Source: a virus
Length of the DNA: 64,000 nt
Strand: one strand, 5' to 3'
IMG/VR virus record: IMGVR_UViG_3300030108_004141
Location: 1-64,000 of that record
Below, piece after piece: positions 1 through 9,656 of this stretch. A program made the position numbers and the translations under genes. The notes under the pieces are model-generated. The model saw only the letters and a list, made by a program, of their open reading frames with translations. It did not search any database and was not told where the DNA came from. Within the stretch, counting starts at the first letter, position 1. The number at the start of each line of letters is the position of its first letter.

Positions 1-45
1 AACTAATTTCGCCAACGCAGCAGTCAAAACTTCATAGGAACGATC

Positions 46-780
46 ATGGCAACTGTAGCAACACATTTAAAACCTAATCTTAAATCAACGTACAATCTTT
101 GGAAGTTACTTTCAAATGGAGATACCGTCACTTGTTATTACATGAACATTCCTAAGAGAGCATACAATGAAATCTATGCTGCACGTGTAGATAGGTCAAA
201 AAAAGAGGCTGCTCAAGCGATAGCAACTTGGTTAAATGCTAATGTAGCGTCATTTACATACACAGTTTTAACATTGGCTGACGGATATACACCTAACTGG
301 TGCGGTTCTCCGGATCTAGAATTGATTCACAAAGCATCGGAAGGTTCGTTTGATAAAGTTGCTCTCTACCACACTGCAGAAGATTTCGACGATGATCATA
401 TTCAACGTCGAAAGGCAGCTGCAAAAATATTTGCAGATGAATATAGTTTCGGTTCTACCCAGCTTGCTTGCCCATTACTCGATGCGAATCTCGGTAGCAT
501 ACACGCTGTTCAGGAACTACCAGCTGATTTGCTATCACTCATTACAGACCCATGGATTTCAGTTCGGCAAGCATATGTTTCAGGGGGAACCTCTAATAAT
601 GAAGTTATTGCTATCGAAAAATCGTTTCATCAGGCGAACAATGCGACATATTGCAGCACTGAAGAAGATGGTTCTTGGTATGTTGATGGTCATCCTAAGT
701 ACTCAAACTGGATTGAGGAAAGTAAGACAGGATACAACTTCCTAACGATTCATCCGTATTACAAGTATCTAACAGCCTAA
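46..780 (+). CDS. Hypothetical phage protein upstream of the neck genes
   Basis: A 244-residue open frame ending just before the late promoter of gp13. A weak ribosome-binding site (AGGAA) lies about 6 nt before the ATG. The protein is soluble-looking, with aromatic-rich stretches, no signal peptide and no membrane segment. I recognise no family. Its position directly upstream of the neck operon suggests a virion or assembly role, but this is only context. Confidence 0.7.
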   Translation: MATVATHLKPNLKSTYNLWKLLSNGDTVTCYYMNIPKRAYNEIYAARVDRSKKEAAQAIATWLNANVASFTYTVLTLADGYTPNWCGSPDLELIHKASEGSFDKVALYHTAEDFDDDHIQRRKAAAKIFADEYSFGSTQLACPLLDANLGSIHAVQELPADLLSLITDPWISVRQAYVSGGTSNNEVIAIEKSFHQANNATYCSTEEDGSWYVDGHPKYSNWIEESKTGYNFLTIHPYYKYLTA

Positions 781-783
781 GAT

Positions 784-791
784 TATAAATA
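784..791 (+). promoter_or_regulatory. T4-type late promoter (TATAAATA)
   Basis: Exact TATAAATA octamer, the T4 late -10 element read by the gp55 sigma factor, which is itself encoded at 19984. It sits 36 nt before the gp13 start; transcription would begin near 797. Confidence 0.8.
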
Positions 792-816
792 GCCTCAGAA
801 ATAATTTTCGGAGGCT
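791..816 (+). promoter_or_regulatory. Hairpin that can mask the gp13 ribosome-binding site
   Basis: AGCCTC (791-796) is the perfect complement of GAGGCT (811-816), with a 14-nt loop. The right arm covers most of the Shine-Dalgarno GGAGG at 810-814 of the ATG at 820. RNA started at the late promoter (about 797) would lack the left arm, so only read-through RNA could form the hairpin. T4 gene e is known to use this design. Confidence 0.6.
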
Positions 817-819
817 CGG

Positions 820-1563
820 ATGGCTATACCTACCTCAAGAAGCACGTTCAAGGATTATTGCCTTCGTCGACTAGGATCGCCTGTAATTGATATCAATGTG
901 GACGAAGAGCAAACTCAAGATCGTATAGACGATGCTCTCGCTAAGTTCCGCGATTATCATTACGATGGAACAGAGCGTGTCCTGATATCACATGAGGTCA
1001 CACAAACAGATAAGGATAATGGATACATCACTCTTGAAGAGGATGTTGTTGGTGTTATACGTGTTCTAGATATCGGAGATGCAATAAATGCCTCAAATCT
1101 TTTTAATATCCGATATCAGATTCATCTAAATGATTTATTCGATTTTTCGAGCAGCTCTTATGTGAGTTATGTTATGGCTATGCGTCATGTCGAAACTCTC
1201 GAAGAAATATTCGTAGGATCTAAGCCAATCAGATTTAACAGGCACAAAGACCAACTACACATTGACATGCAATGGTCGGAGGATGTAGCACTCGGTGAGT
1301 ATATAATAATTGATGGATATAAGACTTTAGATCCAGATGTTTATGCTGATGTGTGGAATGATCCTTGGCTTAAGAAGTATGCAACTGCCCTGATCAAACG
1401 ACAATGGGGTGAGAACCTCAAAAAGTTTGAGGGAATGCAACTTCCAGGCGGGATACAGTTCAACGGTCAAAAAATATGGGAAGAGGCGACTGAAGAAATT
1501 AATAAAATTGAGGAAGAACTGAATAGCACACATAGCTTGCCTGTTATGGATATGGTTGGATAA
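820..1563 (+). CDS. gp13: Neck protein gp13
   Basis: 247 residues matching the gp13 neck protein of cyanophage-like T4 relatives. The N-terminus has the typical pattern SRSTFKDYCLRRLGSPVIDI followed by a DD...R...ALAKFRDYHYDG segment. In T4, gp13 with gp14 closes the filled head and makes the site for tail joining. The order gp13-gp14-gp15-gp16-gp17 is the conserved T4 order. Strong GGAGG ribosome site 5 nt before the ATG, inside a possible hairpin. The family assignment is from remembered sequence pattern plus gene order. Confidence 0.85.
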   Translation: MAIPTSRSTFKDYCLRRLGSPVIDINVDEEQTQDRIDDALAKFRDYHYDGTERVLISHEVTQTDKDNGYITLEEDVVGVIRVLDIGDAINASNLFNIRYQIHLNDLFDFSSSSYVSYVMAMRHVETLEEIFVGSKPIRFNRHKDQLHIDMQWSEDVALGEYIIIDGYKTLDPDVYADVWNDPWLKKYATALIKRQWGENLKKFEGMQLPGGIQFNGQKIWEEATEEINKIEEELNSTHSLPVMDMVG

Positions 1564-1566
1564 TAA

Positions 1567-2397
1567 ATGACCACTAATAAGTATTTCAACAACTTCACAT
1601 ATGGACGTGAGCAAGATACCCAAGACGATTTGATTGTTGAGTCAATCAAAATTTACGGTCAGGATGTCAAGTACATGCCACGCACACTTGTAAAGGAGGA
1701 TGACTTATTTGGTGAGGATATTTTATCGAAGTTTGAAACTGCAGTCGATCTCGAAATGTATATCAAAAATACGACCGGATTTGAGGGAGAGGGCGACTTT
1801 CTTTCTAAATTTGGGCTAGAGATCCGAGACCAAGTTACATTTACGATGGCGAGAAAACGCTGGGATCAAATCACAACAGAAAAACTTATCGACGAGGTTG
1901 GTTTCAACTATCAGATAGAAACTGCAAACACTGGTGCTTATTCCAACTCACACTCACTTATGCTAGAAACAGGCTCGGCGAATGGATACTCTATCACATC
2001 GAGTAGACCTAACGAGGGAGATCTGATATTTTTCCCCCTTAATGAAAAGCTCTATGAAATAAAGTTTGTGGAGCATGAGGAAATATTCTATCCTCACGGT
2101 AAGCTCTATACATATGATTTAGCATGTGAGTTGTTCCAGTACAGCAGTCAACAGCTAGATACTGGCAACACTGCCATAGATTCACTCGAGTTGAGTTACT
2201 CAGCAGATCAGTTGTTCTATCAGTTTACATTAGAAAACGGCGATACGCTGACTGGCGAAGATGGTGATTATATCGTTCAGGAATACAGGCTCGAAACTAC
2301 AGACAACGCAGCAAACAACGAGTTCTTCACGCAACAGTCGCTCGATTTTATTGACTTCAGCGAAACGAATCCTTTTTCGGAGGTCGATAGATACTAA
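1567..2397 (+). CDS. gp14: Neck protein gp14
   Basis: 276 residues. The segment IVESIKIYGQDVKYMPR followed by a GFEGEGD...FGLEIRD block is the signature of gp14 in cyanophage-like T4 phages. It acts with gp13 in head completion and tail attachment. It starts 3 nt after the gp13 stop and its stop overlaps the gp15 start, so the neck genes are co-translated. Confidence 0.88.
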   Translation: MTTNKYFNNFTYGREQDTQDDLIVESIKIYGQDVKYMPRTLVKEDDLFGEDILSKFETAVDLEMYIKNTTGFEGEGDFLSKFGLEIRDQVTFTMARKRWDQITTEKLIDEVGFNYQIETANTGAYSNSHSLMLETGSANGYSITSSRPNEGDLIFFPLNEKLYEIKFVEHEEIFYPHGKLYTYDLACELFQYSSQQLDTGNTAIDSLELSYSADQLFYQFTLENGDTLTGEDGDYIVQEYRLETTDNAANNEFFTQQSLDFIDFSETNPFSEVDRY

Positions 2398-3272
2398 TGT
2401 TTGGGTCGCAGTTTTATAATCAATCGATTCGCAAATATGTTGTCATGTTCGGCAACATGTTTAACGATATCGTTGTTCAGAGACTTAACAACTCAGGAAC
2501 TGTAATACAGTCTATCGCCGTTCCGATTGCCTATGGACCGAAAGAAAAATTTCTTGTTAGAATAAGTCAAGATCCTAATTTAGACCGCGAGGTGGCGTTA
2601 CAACTTCCACGTATGGGGTTTGAGGTTGTTAGTTATACATACGATTCGACTCGAAGACTACAGCAAACGATAAAAAATTCATCGGTTTCGACATCAGATT
2701 CAACAGTAAAGAACTATCAATTTACACCAGTGCCATACAATATTGGTGTAGCACTATCTATTTTCGTTCAAAACGCCGATGATGGTGCACAAATATTAGA
2801 GCAAATCTTACCGTTTTTCGGACCTGAGTGGACTAATACAGTCAACCTCATTCCATCCATGAATATTAAGATGGATATTCCGACTATATTGAACGATGTT
2901 GCGGTTGAGGATACTTATGAGGGTGACTTCGTTTCTCGTCGTGCCTTAATATACACACTCAACTTCACTATCAAAGGATACTTCTATGGACCCATACGCA
3001 GCTCTGGTCTTATCACAAGAGTTCAAGTCGACTTGGCAGCAGCGAATGGTGTGGGTGATGTCACCTCTACTGATATCGGTAGAACTGGTCGCTCCAGTAG
3101 GATAGTCATAGTTCCTGGGCAGTTAGCTAATGGTTCGCCGACCGCTAACTCGGCTGCATCCGTCGATCGTTCTTTGATTAGCGCAAACAGTAACTTCGGA
3201 TTCGCTGTAAATACGTTCTTCTTCACTGATGGATTAGATTACAATCCTAAAACAGGGAATGATGAGCCATGA
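2397..3272 (+). CDS. gp15: Tail completion and sheath stabiliser gp15
   Basis: 291 residues. The N-terminal pattern (FYNQSIRKYVVMFGNMFNDI, then VPIAYGPKEKFL and LPRMGFE) is the gp15 signature. In T4, gp15 forms a hexamer capping the tail tube and sheath and docks to the neck. It overlaps gp14 by one base and gp16 by ATGA. The C-terminal 60 residues are Ser/Asn/Ala-rich and likely flexible. Confidence 0.88.
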   Translation: MFGSQFYNQSIRKYVVMFGNMFNDIVVQRLNNSGTVIQSIAVPIAYGPKEKFLVRISQDPNLDREVALQLPRMGFEVVSYTYDSTRRLQQTIKNSSVSTSDSTVKNYQFTPVPYNIGVALSIFVQNADDGAQILEQILPFFGPEWTNTVNLIPSMNIKMDIPTILNDVAVEDTYEGDFVSRRALIYTLNFTIKGYFYGPIRSSGLITRVQVDLAAANGVGDVTSTDIGRTGRSSRIVIVPGQLANGSPTANSAASVDRSLISANSNFGFAVNTFFFTDGLDYNPKTGNDEP

Positions 3273-3664
3273 AAACTCAGCTCGAAAAAAACTTAGAGGA
3301 TATGCTTAATCTGCCAGTCGAAAAACAAATCGCAGATGAGCAGGTTCCTGTAGTTATAAAGAACAATGATTATGAGTTCGCTCGAGAAAACCTTCACGAC
3401 ATAATCGGTAAAGGGTCAAAGGCTCTTGACGAGTTATGCGATGTTGCTAATGCGAGCCAACATCCACGCGCATACGAGGTTGTTAGCACGCTGATAAAGA
3501 CACTGAGTGATGCAAACTCAAACCTACTCGATATACAAAAGAAAAAGAAAGATATCGAAAAAGAGGATGATAAAGGTCCAAACAAAGTGACTAACAATCT
3601 ATTCGTTGGTAGCACTGCAGATCTTCAAAAAATAGTTAATCCGAGGAAAGTCATAGATGGCTGA
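3269..3664 (+). CDS. gp16: Small terminase subunit gp16
   Basis: 131 residues, helical, with a Lys/Glu-rich segment (about 90-110) suited to a coiled-coil ring. It precedes and overlaps the large terminase gene, as in all T4 relatives. The middle segment (ALDELCDVANASQHPRAYEV and following) resembles gp16 of marine T4-like phages. The small subunit recognises concatemeric DNA and stimulates gp17. Confidence 0.85.
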   Translation: MKTQLEKNLEDMLNLPVEKQIADEQVPVVIKNNDYEFARENLHDIIGKGSKALDELCDVANASQHPRAYEVVSTLIKTLSDANSNLLDIQKKKKDIEKEDDKGPNKVTNNLFVGSTADLQKIVNPRKVIDG

Positions 3665-5276
3665 AACATACCTCGGTAACCCACTTCTAAAAGCTCCTGG
3701 CGTTCAAATTGATTTTACGAAGGAACAAATCGAAGAGTATGTCAAATGTGCGAAGGATGCCAAGTATTTCATAGAAACTTACATTAAAATTGTCAATGTT
3801 GATAAAGGTTTAGTTTCCTTCAATCTCTATGACTTTCAGGAAAAAATGGTTGACACGTTTGTTAATAATCGTTTCACCATATGTAAATTACCACGTCAGA
3901 GCGGTAAGTCTACCACAGTTGTGGGATATATGCTGTGGAATATTCTTTTCAATGACAATCAAAACTGTGCGATTCTAGCTAACAAAGGGCAGCTTGCTCG
4001 CGATCTACTTGGTAAGATACAACTTTCATACGAAAACTTGCCGAAGTGGTTACAGCAGGGTGTTATCACATGGAACAAAGGTAATATAGAACTAGAAAAT
4101 GGATCGAAGGCTGTAGCAGCTTCTACATCATCATCAGCGATTCGAGGTGGTTCATACAACCTGATATTCTTAGATGAGTTCGCATTCGTTGGTATGAACT
4201 TAGCTGAAGAGTTTTTCGCATCCGTGTATCCTACGATATCATCTGGTACCACATCAAAAATTATCATCGTTTCAACGCCTAACGGTCTAAATCATTTCTA
4301 TAAAATGTGGACCGATGCGATGGAGCATCGTAGCAATTATATTCCTATCGAGGTACATTGGCGCGACGTTCCTGGACGAGATGATAAATGGCGTGAAGAA
4401 ACAATAAAAAATACTAGCGAAGATCAGTTTAGACAAGAGTTTGAATGTGAGTTCATAGGTAGTGTAAATACATTGATCGCTCCTACTAAACTTCGAAGTC
4501 TCGCATTTACTGAGTTCAAAAAGGAAGATTGGGGGTTAGATTATTTAGAACAACCTCAGAAAAACCATGCATATGTCATATCTGCCGACGTTTCACACGG
4601 TGTGGGATTAGATTACTCTGCTTTTTCTGTATTTGATGTGACTCAAATACCATATCGGCAAGTGGCAAAGTACAGAAATGCTGAAATATCACCGATGCTT
4701 TTGCCAGAGGTGATACACAGATATGCTAGATGGTATAATGACGCTTTCGTTTTAGTAGAAAATAACGATATCGGAGGTACGGTCGCCGAAACACTACATA
4801 ATGAATTAGAGTATGACAATATGTTGTCTACTGTTATGAAAGGCAGAGCAGGACAACAAATCAGTGGTGGTTTCGGTGGTGGCACTAATTTAGGTGTCCG
4901 AATGTCAAAACAGGTTAAGAGAATCGGTTGTCAGACATTGAAAGATATGATTGAGTCTGATAAGCTAATAGTACAAGATTTTGAAACTATACAGGAGCTG
5001 TCTACATTTGTAGCAAGGAGACAGTCCTACGAAGCTGAAGAAGGCGCACATGATGATGTAGTTATGACGATGGTAGCATTCGCTTGGCTCACGAGGCAAC
5101 CATTTTTTAGAGAATTAACAGATACTGATATCAGGGCAAGACTAGCTGAGGAAAAATATCATGCAATGCTTGATGACTTGACTCCTCCAGGATTTATCGA
5201 TGATGGTCAAAGCGATGATGTCCTGAATATAGAACGTGGGAGAGCTGATGAGGGATTTTGGTCTTCGGGTTTGTAA
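3657..5276 (+). CDS. gp17: Large terminase gp17 (ATPase-nuclease)
   Basis: 539 residues, the packaging motor. The ATPase domain has Walker A PRQSGKST (about 79-86) and Walker B LIFLDE (D173/E174). The RNase H-like nuclease domain begins near ISADVSHG with catalytic Asp about 311. No intein or insertion is visible. It overlaps gp16 by 8 nt and is followed by a late promoter for the sheath gene. Confidence 0.97.
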   Translation: MAETYLGNPLLKAPGVQIDFTKEQIEEYVKCAKDAKYFIETYIKIVNVDKGLVSFNLYDFQEKMVDTFVNNRFTICKLPRQSGKSTTVVGYMLWNILFNDNQNCAILANKGQLARDLLGKIQLSYENLPKWLQQGVITWNKGNIELENGSKAVAASTSSSAIRGGSYNLIFLDEFAFVGMNLAEEFFASVYPTISSGTTSKIIIVSTPNGLNHFYKMWTDAMEHRSNYIPIEVHWRDVPGRDDKWREETIKNTSEDQFRQEFECEFIGSVNTLIAPTKLRSLAFTEFKKEDWGLDYLEQPQKNHAYVISADVSHGVGLDYSAFSVFDVTQIPYRQVAKYRNAEISPMLLPEVIHRYARWYNDAFVLVENNDIGGTVAETLHNELEYDNMLSTVMKGRAGQQISGGFGGGTNLGVRMSKQVKRIGCQTLKDMIESDKLIVQDFETIQELSTFVARRQSYEAEEGAHDDVVMTMVAFAWLTRQPFFRELTDTDIRARLAEEKYHAMLDDLTPPGFIDDGQSDDVLNIERGRADEGFWSSGL

Positions 5277-5287
5277 GGCGCGATTTT

Positions 5288-5295
5288 TATAAATA
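5288..5295 (+). promoter_or_regulatory. T4-type late promoter before gp18
   Basis: Exact TATAAATA, preceded by a T run, 72 nt before the gp18 start and directly after the gp17 stop. Confidence 0.8.
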
Positions 5296-5359
5296 ATCCC
5301 GTGATAACAAAAAAACTAAGAAAACTTTGAGTTATTCAGAGAAAAGAGGAGATTGAATT

Positions 5360-7306
5360 ATGCCATTTCAAATTTCTCCTGGCGTTAATGTCAGTGAAAT
5401 TGACCTAACGACGATTGTGCCTGCAGTAGCGACCACGACAGGTGCTATCGCGATGCACTCGATTTGGGGTCCGTCAAATACACGTGTTCTTGTAGATAGC
5501 GAGGATACTTTGGTAAACCAGTTTTTTGTAACTGGTCCAAACTCTAATACAGCTTCAGACTTTTTCACCGCAGCGAACTTTCTCGCATACGGTAACTCAC
5601 TACAAGTTGTTCGTGTTGTTTCTAAATCAACTGGTACACAAGCTCAAAATGCCACAGGTAACTCAGCTAACACCGCAAGAACCTTTATCGAAAACGATGA
5701 TGACTATGACGAAAACTTTTCCTCAGGGATTTCTAACGTAGGTGGCTGGGTAGCGAAATTTCCAGGTGAACTTGGAAACAATATTAGAGTTTCAGTTTGC
5801 CCAAGCTCAGCTGCTTTCGAAAGCACTTTGACAGGTAATGTCGCATTTACAAATAACAGTGTCACGGTTACAGGTAACGGAACAGCATTTAGCACCGAAT
5901 TGATAGTCGGTGATATTATTCTTGCTGGACCCGATAGAACACCACGTAAGGTCGCGACGATTACTAATAACTTCCTGCTCACGCTTCAAACGAAATATGT
6001 TGGTAACAATGTGGTTGCTAATACGACCACTGGTGTTTCGCCAACTCGTCGCTGGGAGTTCTTTAATGAGTTTGATACTGCTCCTGGAACCTCGGACTTC
6101 GCTAGCAAGTTTGGCTCTAGCACCGACGAGCTGCATATTATCGTTGCTGACGAAGACGGTGGTATCTATGGAACTGCGAACTCTGTAATCGAAAGGTTCA
6201 GTAAACTTTCAAAAGCGAGCGATGCGAAAACTGATGATGGCAGCAATAATTTCTATGTTGATGTTATCAATAATACATCGCAGTGGGTTTGGTGGGCTGC
6301 TCATAACGGTACAACAACCAACTGGGGAACAAGAGCTGAACTAGGTAAAACATTCGGTGCTGCTTCTACAGTTAATAATGTTTCTCTGGTTAATGGCAGA
6401 GATGGTCAGGGTCCATCCGACGCAGACTATATCAATGCTCTAGATGAGTTCAAAGATCCAGAGGTTGTGGATATTTCATTCATTCTAAACTCTGCTGGTG
6501 GCGCGACTCGTGCGCTCCACGCGATCGATAATATCGCCGAGTTTAGAAAGGATTGTATCGTATGTATTTCACCAGAGCGTGCCGATGTTGTCAACAACTC
6601 CAGTTACGTTGGTAAAGAAGTCGTAGACACTATCGCTTTCCGTAACAGTCTCAGATCAACTTCATTCGCTTTCATGGATAGTGGATTTAAATATCAGTAT
6701 GACAAATACAACGATGTTTTCCGATATGTTCCGCTGAATGGTGATACCGCTGGTCTCATGGTTCGCTCCGATAATACTCGCGACCCTTGGTACTCACCAG
6801 CTGGATTTAATCGCGGTATTATGAAAAATGTGGTCAAGCTGTCATTCAATCCTAATAAAACGCAGCGTGATGAACTTTATAAAAACGGAATCAATCCTGT
6901 CATTACTCAGGCTGGTCAAGGAACTTTGCTCTTCGGTGATAAAACGATGCTTGATAAGCCGAGTGCTTTTGATCGTATCAATGTGCGTCGGTTGTTCATC
7001 GTTCTTGAAAAAGCGATTGCAACTGCAGCTAAGTTTTCGCTCTTTGAGTTTAATGATGAGTTCACTAGAGCGCAGTTCAGAAACTTGGTCGAGCCTTTCC
7101 TCAGAGATGTTCAGGGTCGTCGTGGTATATTTGACTTCCGTGTCGTATGTGACGAAACCAATAACACTGGCGAGGTAATTGATAGAAACGAGTTTGTCGG
7201 TGATATCTTCATCAAACCTGCTCGTTCAATCAACTTTATCCAACTCAACTTTGTTGCAGTTCGGACTGGTGTTGATTTTTCTGAAATCGTCGGTCAGTTC
7301 GGCTAA
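5360..7306 (+). CDS. gp18: Tail sheath protein gp18
   Basis: 648 residues, the contractile sheath subunit. The N-terminus PFQISPGVNVSEIDLTTIVP is the classic T4-family sheath start, and the C-terminal half has the conserved sheath core (INVRRLFIVLEKAI ... FEFND). Strong AGAGGAG ribosome site. Expressed late from the promoter at 5288. Confidence 0.96.
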   Translation: MPFQISPGVNVSEIDLTTIVPAVATTTGAIAMHSIWGPSNTRVLVDSEDTLVNQFFVTGPNSNTASDFFTAANFLAYGNSLQVVRVVSKSTGTQAQNATGNSANTARTFIENDDDYDENFSSGISNVGGWVAKFPGELGNNIRVSVCPSSAAFESTLTGNVAFTNNSVTVTGNGTAFSTELIVGDIILAGPDRTPRKVATITNNFLLTLQTKYVGNNVVANTTTGVSPTRRWEFFNEFDTAPGTSDFASKFGSSTDELHIIVADEDGGIYGTANSVIERFSKLSKASDAKTDDGSNNFYVDVINNTSQWVWWAAHNGTTTNWGTRAELGKTFGAASTVNNVSLVNGRDGQGPSDADYINALDEFKDPEVVDISFILNSAGGATRALHAIDNIAEFRKDCIVCISPERADVVNNSSYVGKEVVDTIAFRNSLRSTSFAFMDSGFKYQYDKYNDVFRYVPLNGDTAGLMVRSDNTRDPWYSPAGFNRGIMKNVVKLSFNPNKTQRDELYKNGINPVITQAGQGTLLFGDKTMLDKPSAFDRINVRRLFIVLEKAIATAAKFSLFEFNDEFTRAQFRNLVEPFLRDVQGRRGIFDFRVVCDETNNTGEVIDRNEFVGDIFIKPARSINFIQLNFVAVRTGVDFSEIVGQFG

Positions 7307-7309
7307 ATA
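7302..7309 (+). promoter_or_regulatory. Degenerate late promoter candidate (GCTAAATA)
   Basis: GCTAAATA differs from TATAAATA at two positions and overlaps the gp18 stop, 23 nt before gp19. The same octamer recurs before gp20 at 7943-7950. It could be a weak late promoter or chance. Confidence 0.3.
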
Positions 7310-7332
7310 TAGGTAAAGAGGAGATATAGGAT

Positions 7333-7890
7333 ATGCCATTTAATGTAACAGAGTTTGCCTCTGCTGGTCTACCGTTCGGCGGTGCTCGCCCCTCACTATT
7401 CAGTGTAACGGTCGATACTCCAGCTGGGGTTCCAGCAATCGGTGAAAGAATGTCTTTTACCTGTCGTTCTGCTCAGATTCCTGCTAGTATCTTGAGCACT
7501 ATACCCCAAAGATATTTTGGGCGTGAAGTTAAGATGGCTGGTACAAGAACCTTTGAACCATGGACAGTAACAGTTCTCAATGACGAAGATTTTGTGATTC
7601 GTCAGGCAATGGAACAATGGAGTAATGCAATCAATGCTCATCAAGCCAACTTGCGCGATGGTGGTCTTTCAACACTAGCGAGTTATCGCACAACTGCTAC
7701 AGTCAGTCAGTACAATAAAGTTGGCGATGTGGTTCGCACATATGAGTTTATTAACATCTTCCCAACTAATGTCGGAGCGATTGACCTCGATTGGGATAAT
7801 GCTGATGCGATCGAAATTTTCCCTGTTGAGTTTCAGTATGATTACTGGCAGGTGGTTGCTCCAACTACGACTGGCACCTTAGTGGTCTAA
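7333..7890 (+). CDS. gp19: Tail tube protein gp19
   Basis: 185 residues, the inner tube subunit. It follows the sheath gene as in T4 and has the tube-fold pattern: an N-terminal strand with an F-ASAGLPFGGARPSLF segment, CRSAQIPAS, a REVKMAGTRTFEPWTVTVLND strand pair and an acidic C-terminal domain. Strong AGAGGAG ribosome site. Confidence 0.95.
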   Translation: MPFNVTEFASAGLPFGGARPSLFSVTVDTPAGVPAIGERMSFTCRSAQIPASILSTIPQRYFGREVKMAGTRTFEPWTVTVLNDEDFVIRQAMEQWSNAINAHQANLRDGGLSTLASYRTTATVSQYNKVGDVVRTYEFINIFPTNVGAIDLDWDNADAIEIFPVEFQYDYWQVVAPTTTGTLVV

Positions 7891-7935
7891 TAGAGCAGCG
7901 ATCAGTTGATCGGGCGACACAAAAATTGCTTGAGT

Positions 7936-7965
7936 GGAGACCGCTAAATAAAGTTGGCGGTCTCC
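7936..7965 (+). terminator. Hairpin terminator between gp19 and gp20
   Basis: Perfect 9-bp inverted repeat GGAGACCGC (7936-7944) / GCGGTCTCC (7957-7965) with a 12-nt loop and a moderately T-rich tail (ATTTCTATT). The loop holds the late-promoter-like GCTAAATA (7943-7950). The short T tract makes termination strength uncertain. Confidence 0.6.
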
Positions 7966-7985
7966 ATTTCTATTAGGAAAAAGAT

Positions 7986-9656
7986 ATGGCAGTTGAATTA
8001 TTTGGATTTAGAATCGGTCGCGCTGACGATGCAGCGCAACGTGCTGAAGAAATACCTTCTTTCGCACCGCCACCGAATGAGGATGGTGCGATTGAAGTTG
8101 CTTCTGGCGGCGTTTATGGTCAGGTTCTTGATGTTGAAGGTACAGCGAAAAATGAGGCAGAACTCGTTACAAAATATCGCGAGCTCTCAATGCAACCTGA
8201 GTGTGAGCGTGCGATCGAAGATATTGTTAATGAAGCCATTGTAACTAATGAACGTTCGGTTCCTGTTGAATTAAATTTGGATCAGGTAAAACAACCAGCG
8301 CGTGTCAAAAATCGCATCCGCGAAGAGTTTTATAAGATTGGCGAGATGCTCGATCTTTCTAATATTTCGTACGATATATTCAAACGATGGTATATCGATG
8401 GGCGTTTGTACTATCATATCATGATCGACGAAAAGAAACCACGCGAAGGAATTAAGGAACTACGTTACATCGATCCTCGTAGGATACGAAAGGTTCGTGA
8501 GCCAGCTAAAAAAATCAATAACAAACCACCGCCACCACGTGGCTTAAAACCTGCACCCGCATACAATGAATATTACTTATACAATCACTCAGGTATTGGT
8601 GCGCAACAGGCGTCACAGGGTATTAAAATTTCACCAGATAGCATATGTCACATTCATTGTGGTTTGATGGATGGTCGAAATAAGATGATCCTCGGTCACT
8701 TGCAAAAAGCAATTAAGCCAATGAATCAACTGCGTATGCTTGAGGATGCTGTTGTTATCTATCGTCTCGCGCGTGCACCCGAGCGAAGAATATTTTACAT
8801 TGATGTTGGTAACTTACCGAAGATGAAAGCCGAGCAATATTTGCGCGACATGATGACGAAACATAAAAATAAACTCGTCTATGATGCAAATACAGGCGAG
8901 GTCAGAGACGATCGTAAGTTTATGACGATGCTCGAAGATTACTGGTTGCCTCGTCGTGAGGGCGGTCGTGGAACCGAAATTACCACACTTCCTGGCGGTC
9001 AGAACCTCGGTGAAATGGAGGACGTAGATTACTTCCGCAAAAAACTTTATATGTCACTCAATGTTCCAGTGTCGAGACTTGAGGCTGATAATGCGTTCAA
9101 CCTTGGTCGAGCCAGTGAAATATCACGCGATGAGTTGAAGTTTACTAAATTTGTCAGTCGTTTACGAAATAGATTCAGCATGCTGTTCGACGAGTTGCTT
9201 GAAATACAACTTGCTCTAACTGGTGTTATGTCTCGCACAGAGTGGCGATCAATGAAAAATAATGTGAAATATGACTTCATGAAAGATAACTATTTCACCG
9301 AACTCAAAGAACAAGAACTCATCAACTCGCGACTTTCCATACTTCAACAAGCTGAAGCATTTGAAGGAAAGTTTTTCTCAGCTGAATGGATTCGCAAAAA
9401 TGTTCTCAGATTCACTGAAGATGAAATCGCTGAGATCGATGCTCAGATAAAGAGCGAAGGAGGTGACTCAGATCAACCTGAGGAAGATCCGCCACAGGAG
9501 GAGGAAGTCAAGCCCGACTCTAATAATCAAATTGTTGAAATACATAGTTCAGTTGAACCAGAAAAACCTCTTTCTGAAGAAGATAAATTACTCATAGAGA
9601 GCATGACTAAAGCTCTAGATAAAGTGACAAAAGACGAGATTAAGGATGATCTATGA
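7986..9656 (+). CDS. gp20: Portal vertex protein gp20
   Basis: 556 residues. The conserved gp20 core is evident: [26 protein letters not shown], an [15 protein letters not shown] segment, and [21 protein letters not shown]. The portal forms the dodecameric DNA channel and nucleates the prohead. The C-terminal ~70 residues are very acidic. It overlaps the fibre gene by ATGA. Confidence 0.96.
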   Translation: MAVELFGFRIGRADDAAQRAEEIPSFAPPPNEDGAIEVASGGVYGQVLDVEGTAKNEAELVTKYRELSMQPECERAIEDIVNEAIVTNERSVPVELNLDQVKQPARVKNRIREEFYKIGEMLDLSNISYDIFKRWYIDGRLYYHIMIDEKKPREGIKELRYIDPRRIRKVREPAKKINNKPPPPRGLKPAPAYNEYYLYNHSGIGAQQASQGIKISPDSICHIHCGLMDGRNKMILGHLQKAIKPMNQLRMLEDAVVIYRLARAPERRIFYIDVGNLPKMKAEQYLRDMMTKHKNKLVYDANTGEVRDDRKFMTMLEDYWLPRREGGRGTEITTLPGGQNLGEMEDVDYFRKKLYMSLNVPVSRLEADNAFNLGRASEISRDELKFTKFVSRLRNRFSMLFDELLEIQLALTGVMSRTEWRSMKNNVKYDFMKDNYFTELKEQELINSRLSILQQAEAFEGKFFSAEWIRKNVLRFTEDEIAEIDAQIKSEGGDSDQPEEDPPQEEEVKPDSNNQIVEIHSSVEPEKPLSEEDKLLIESMTKALDKVTKDEIKDDL

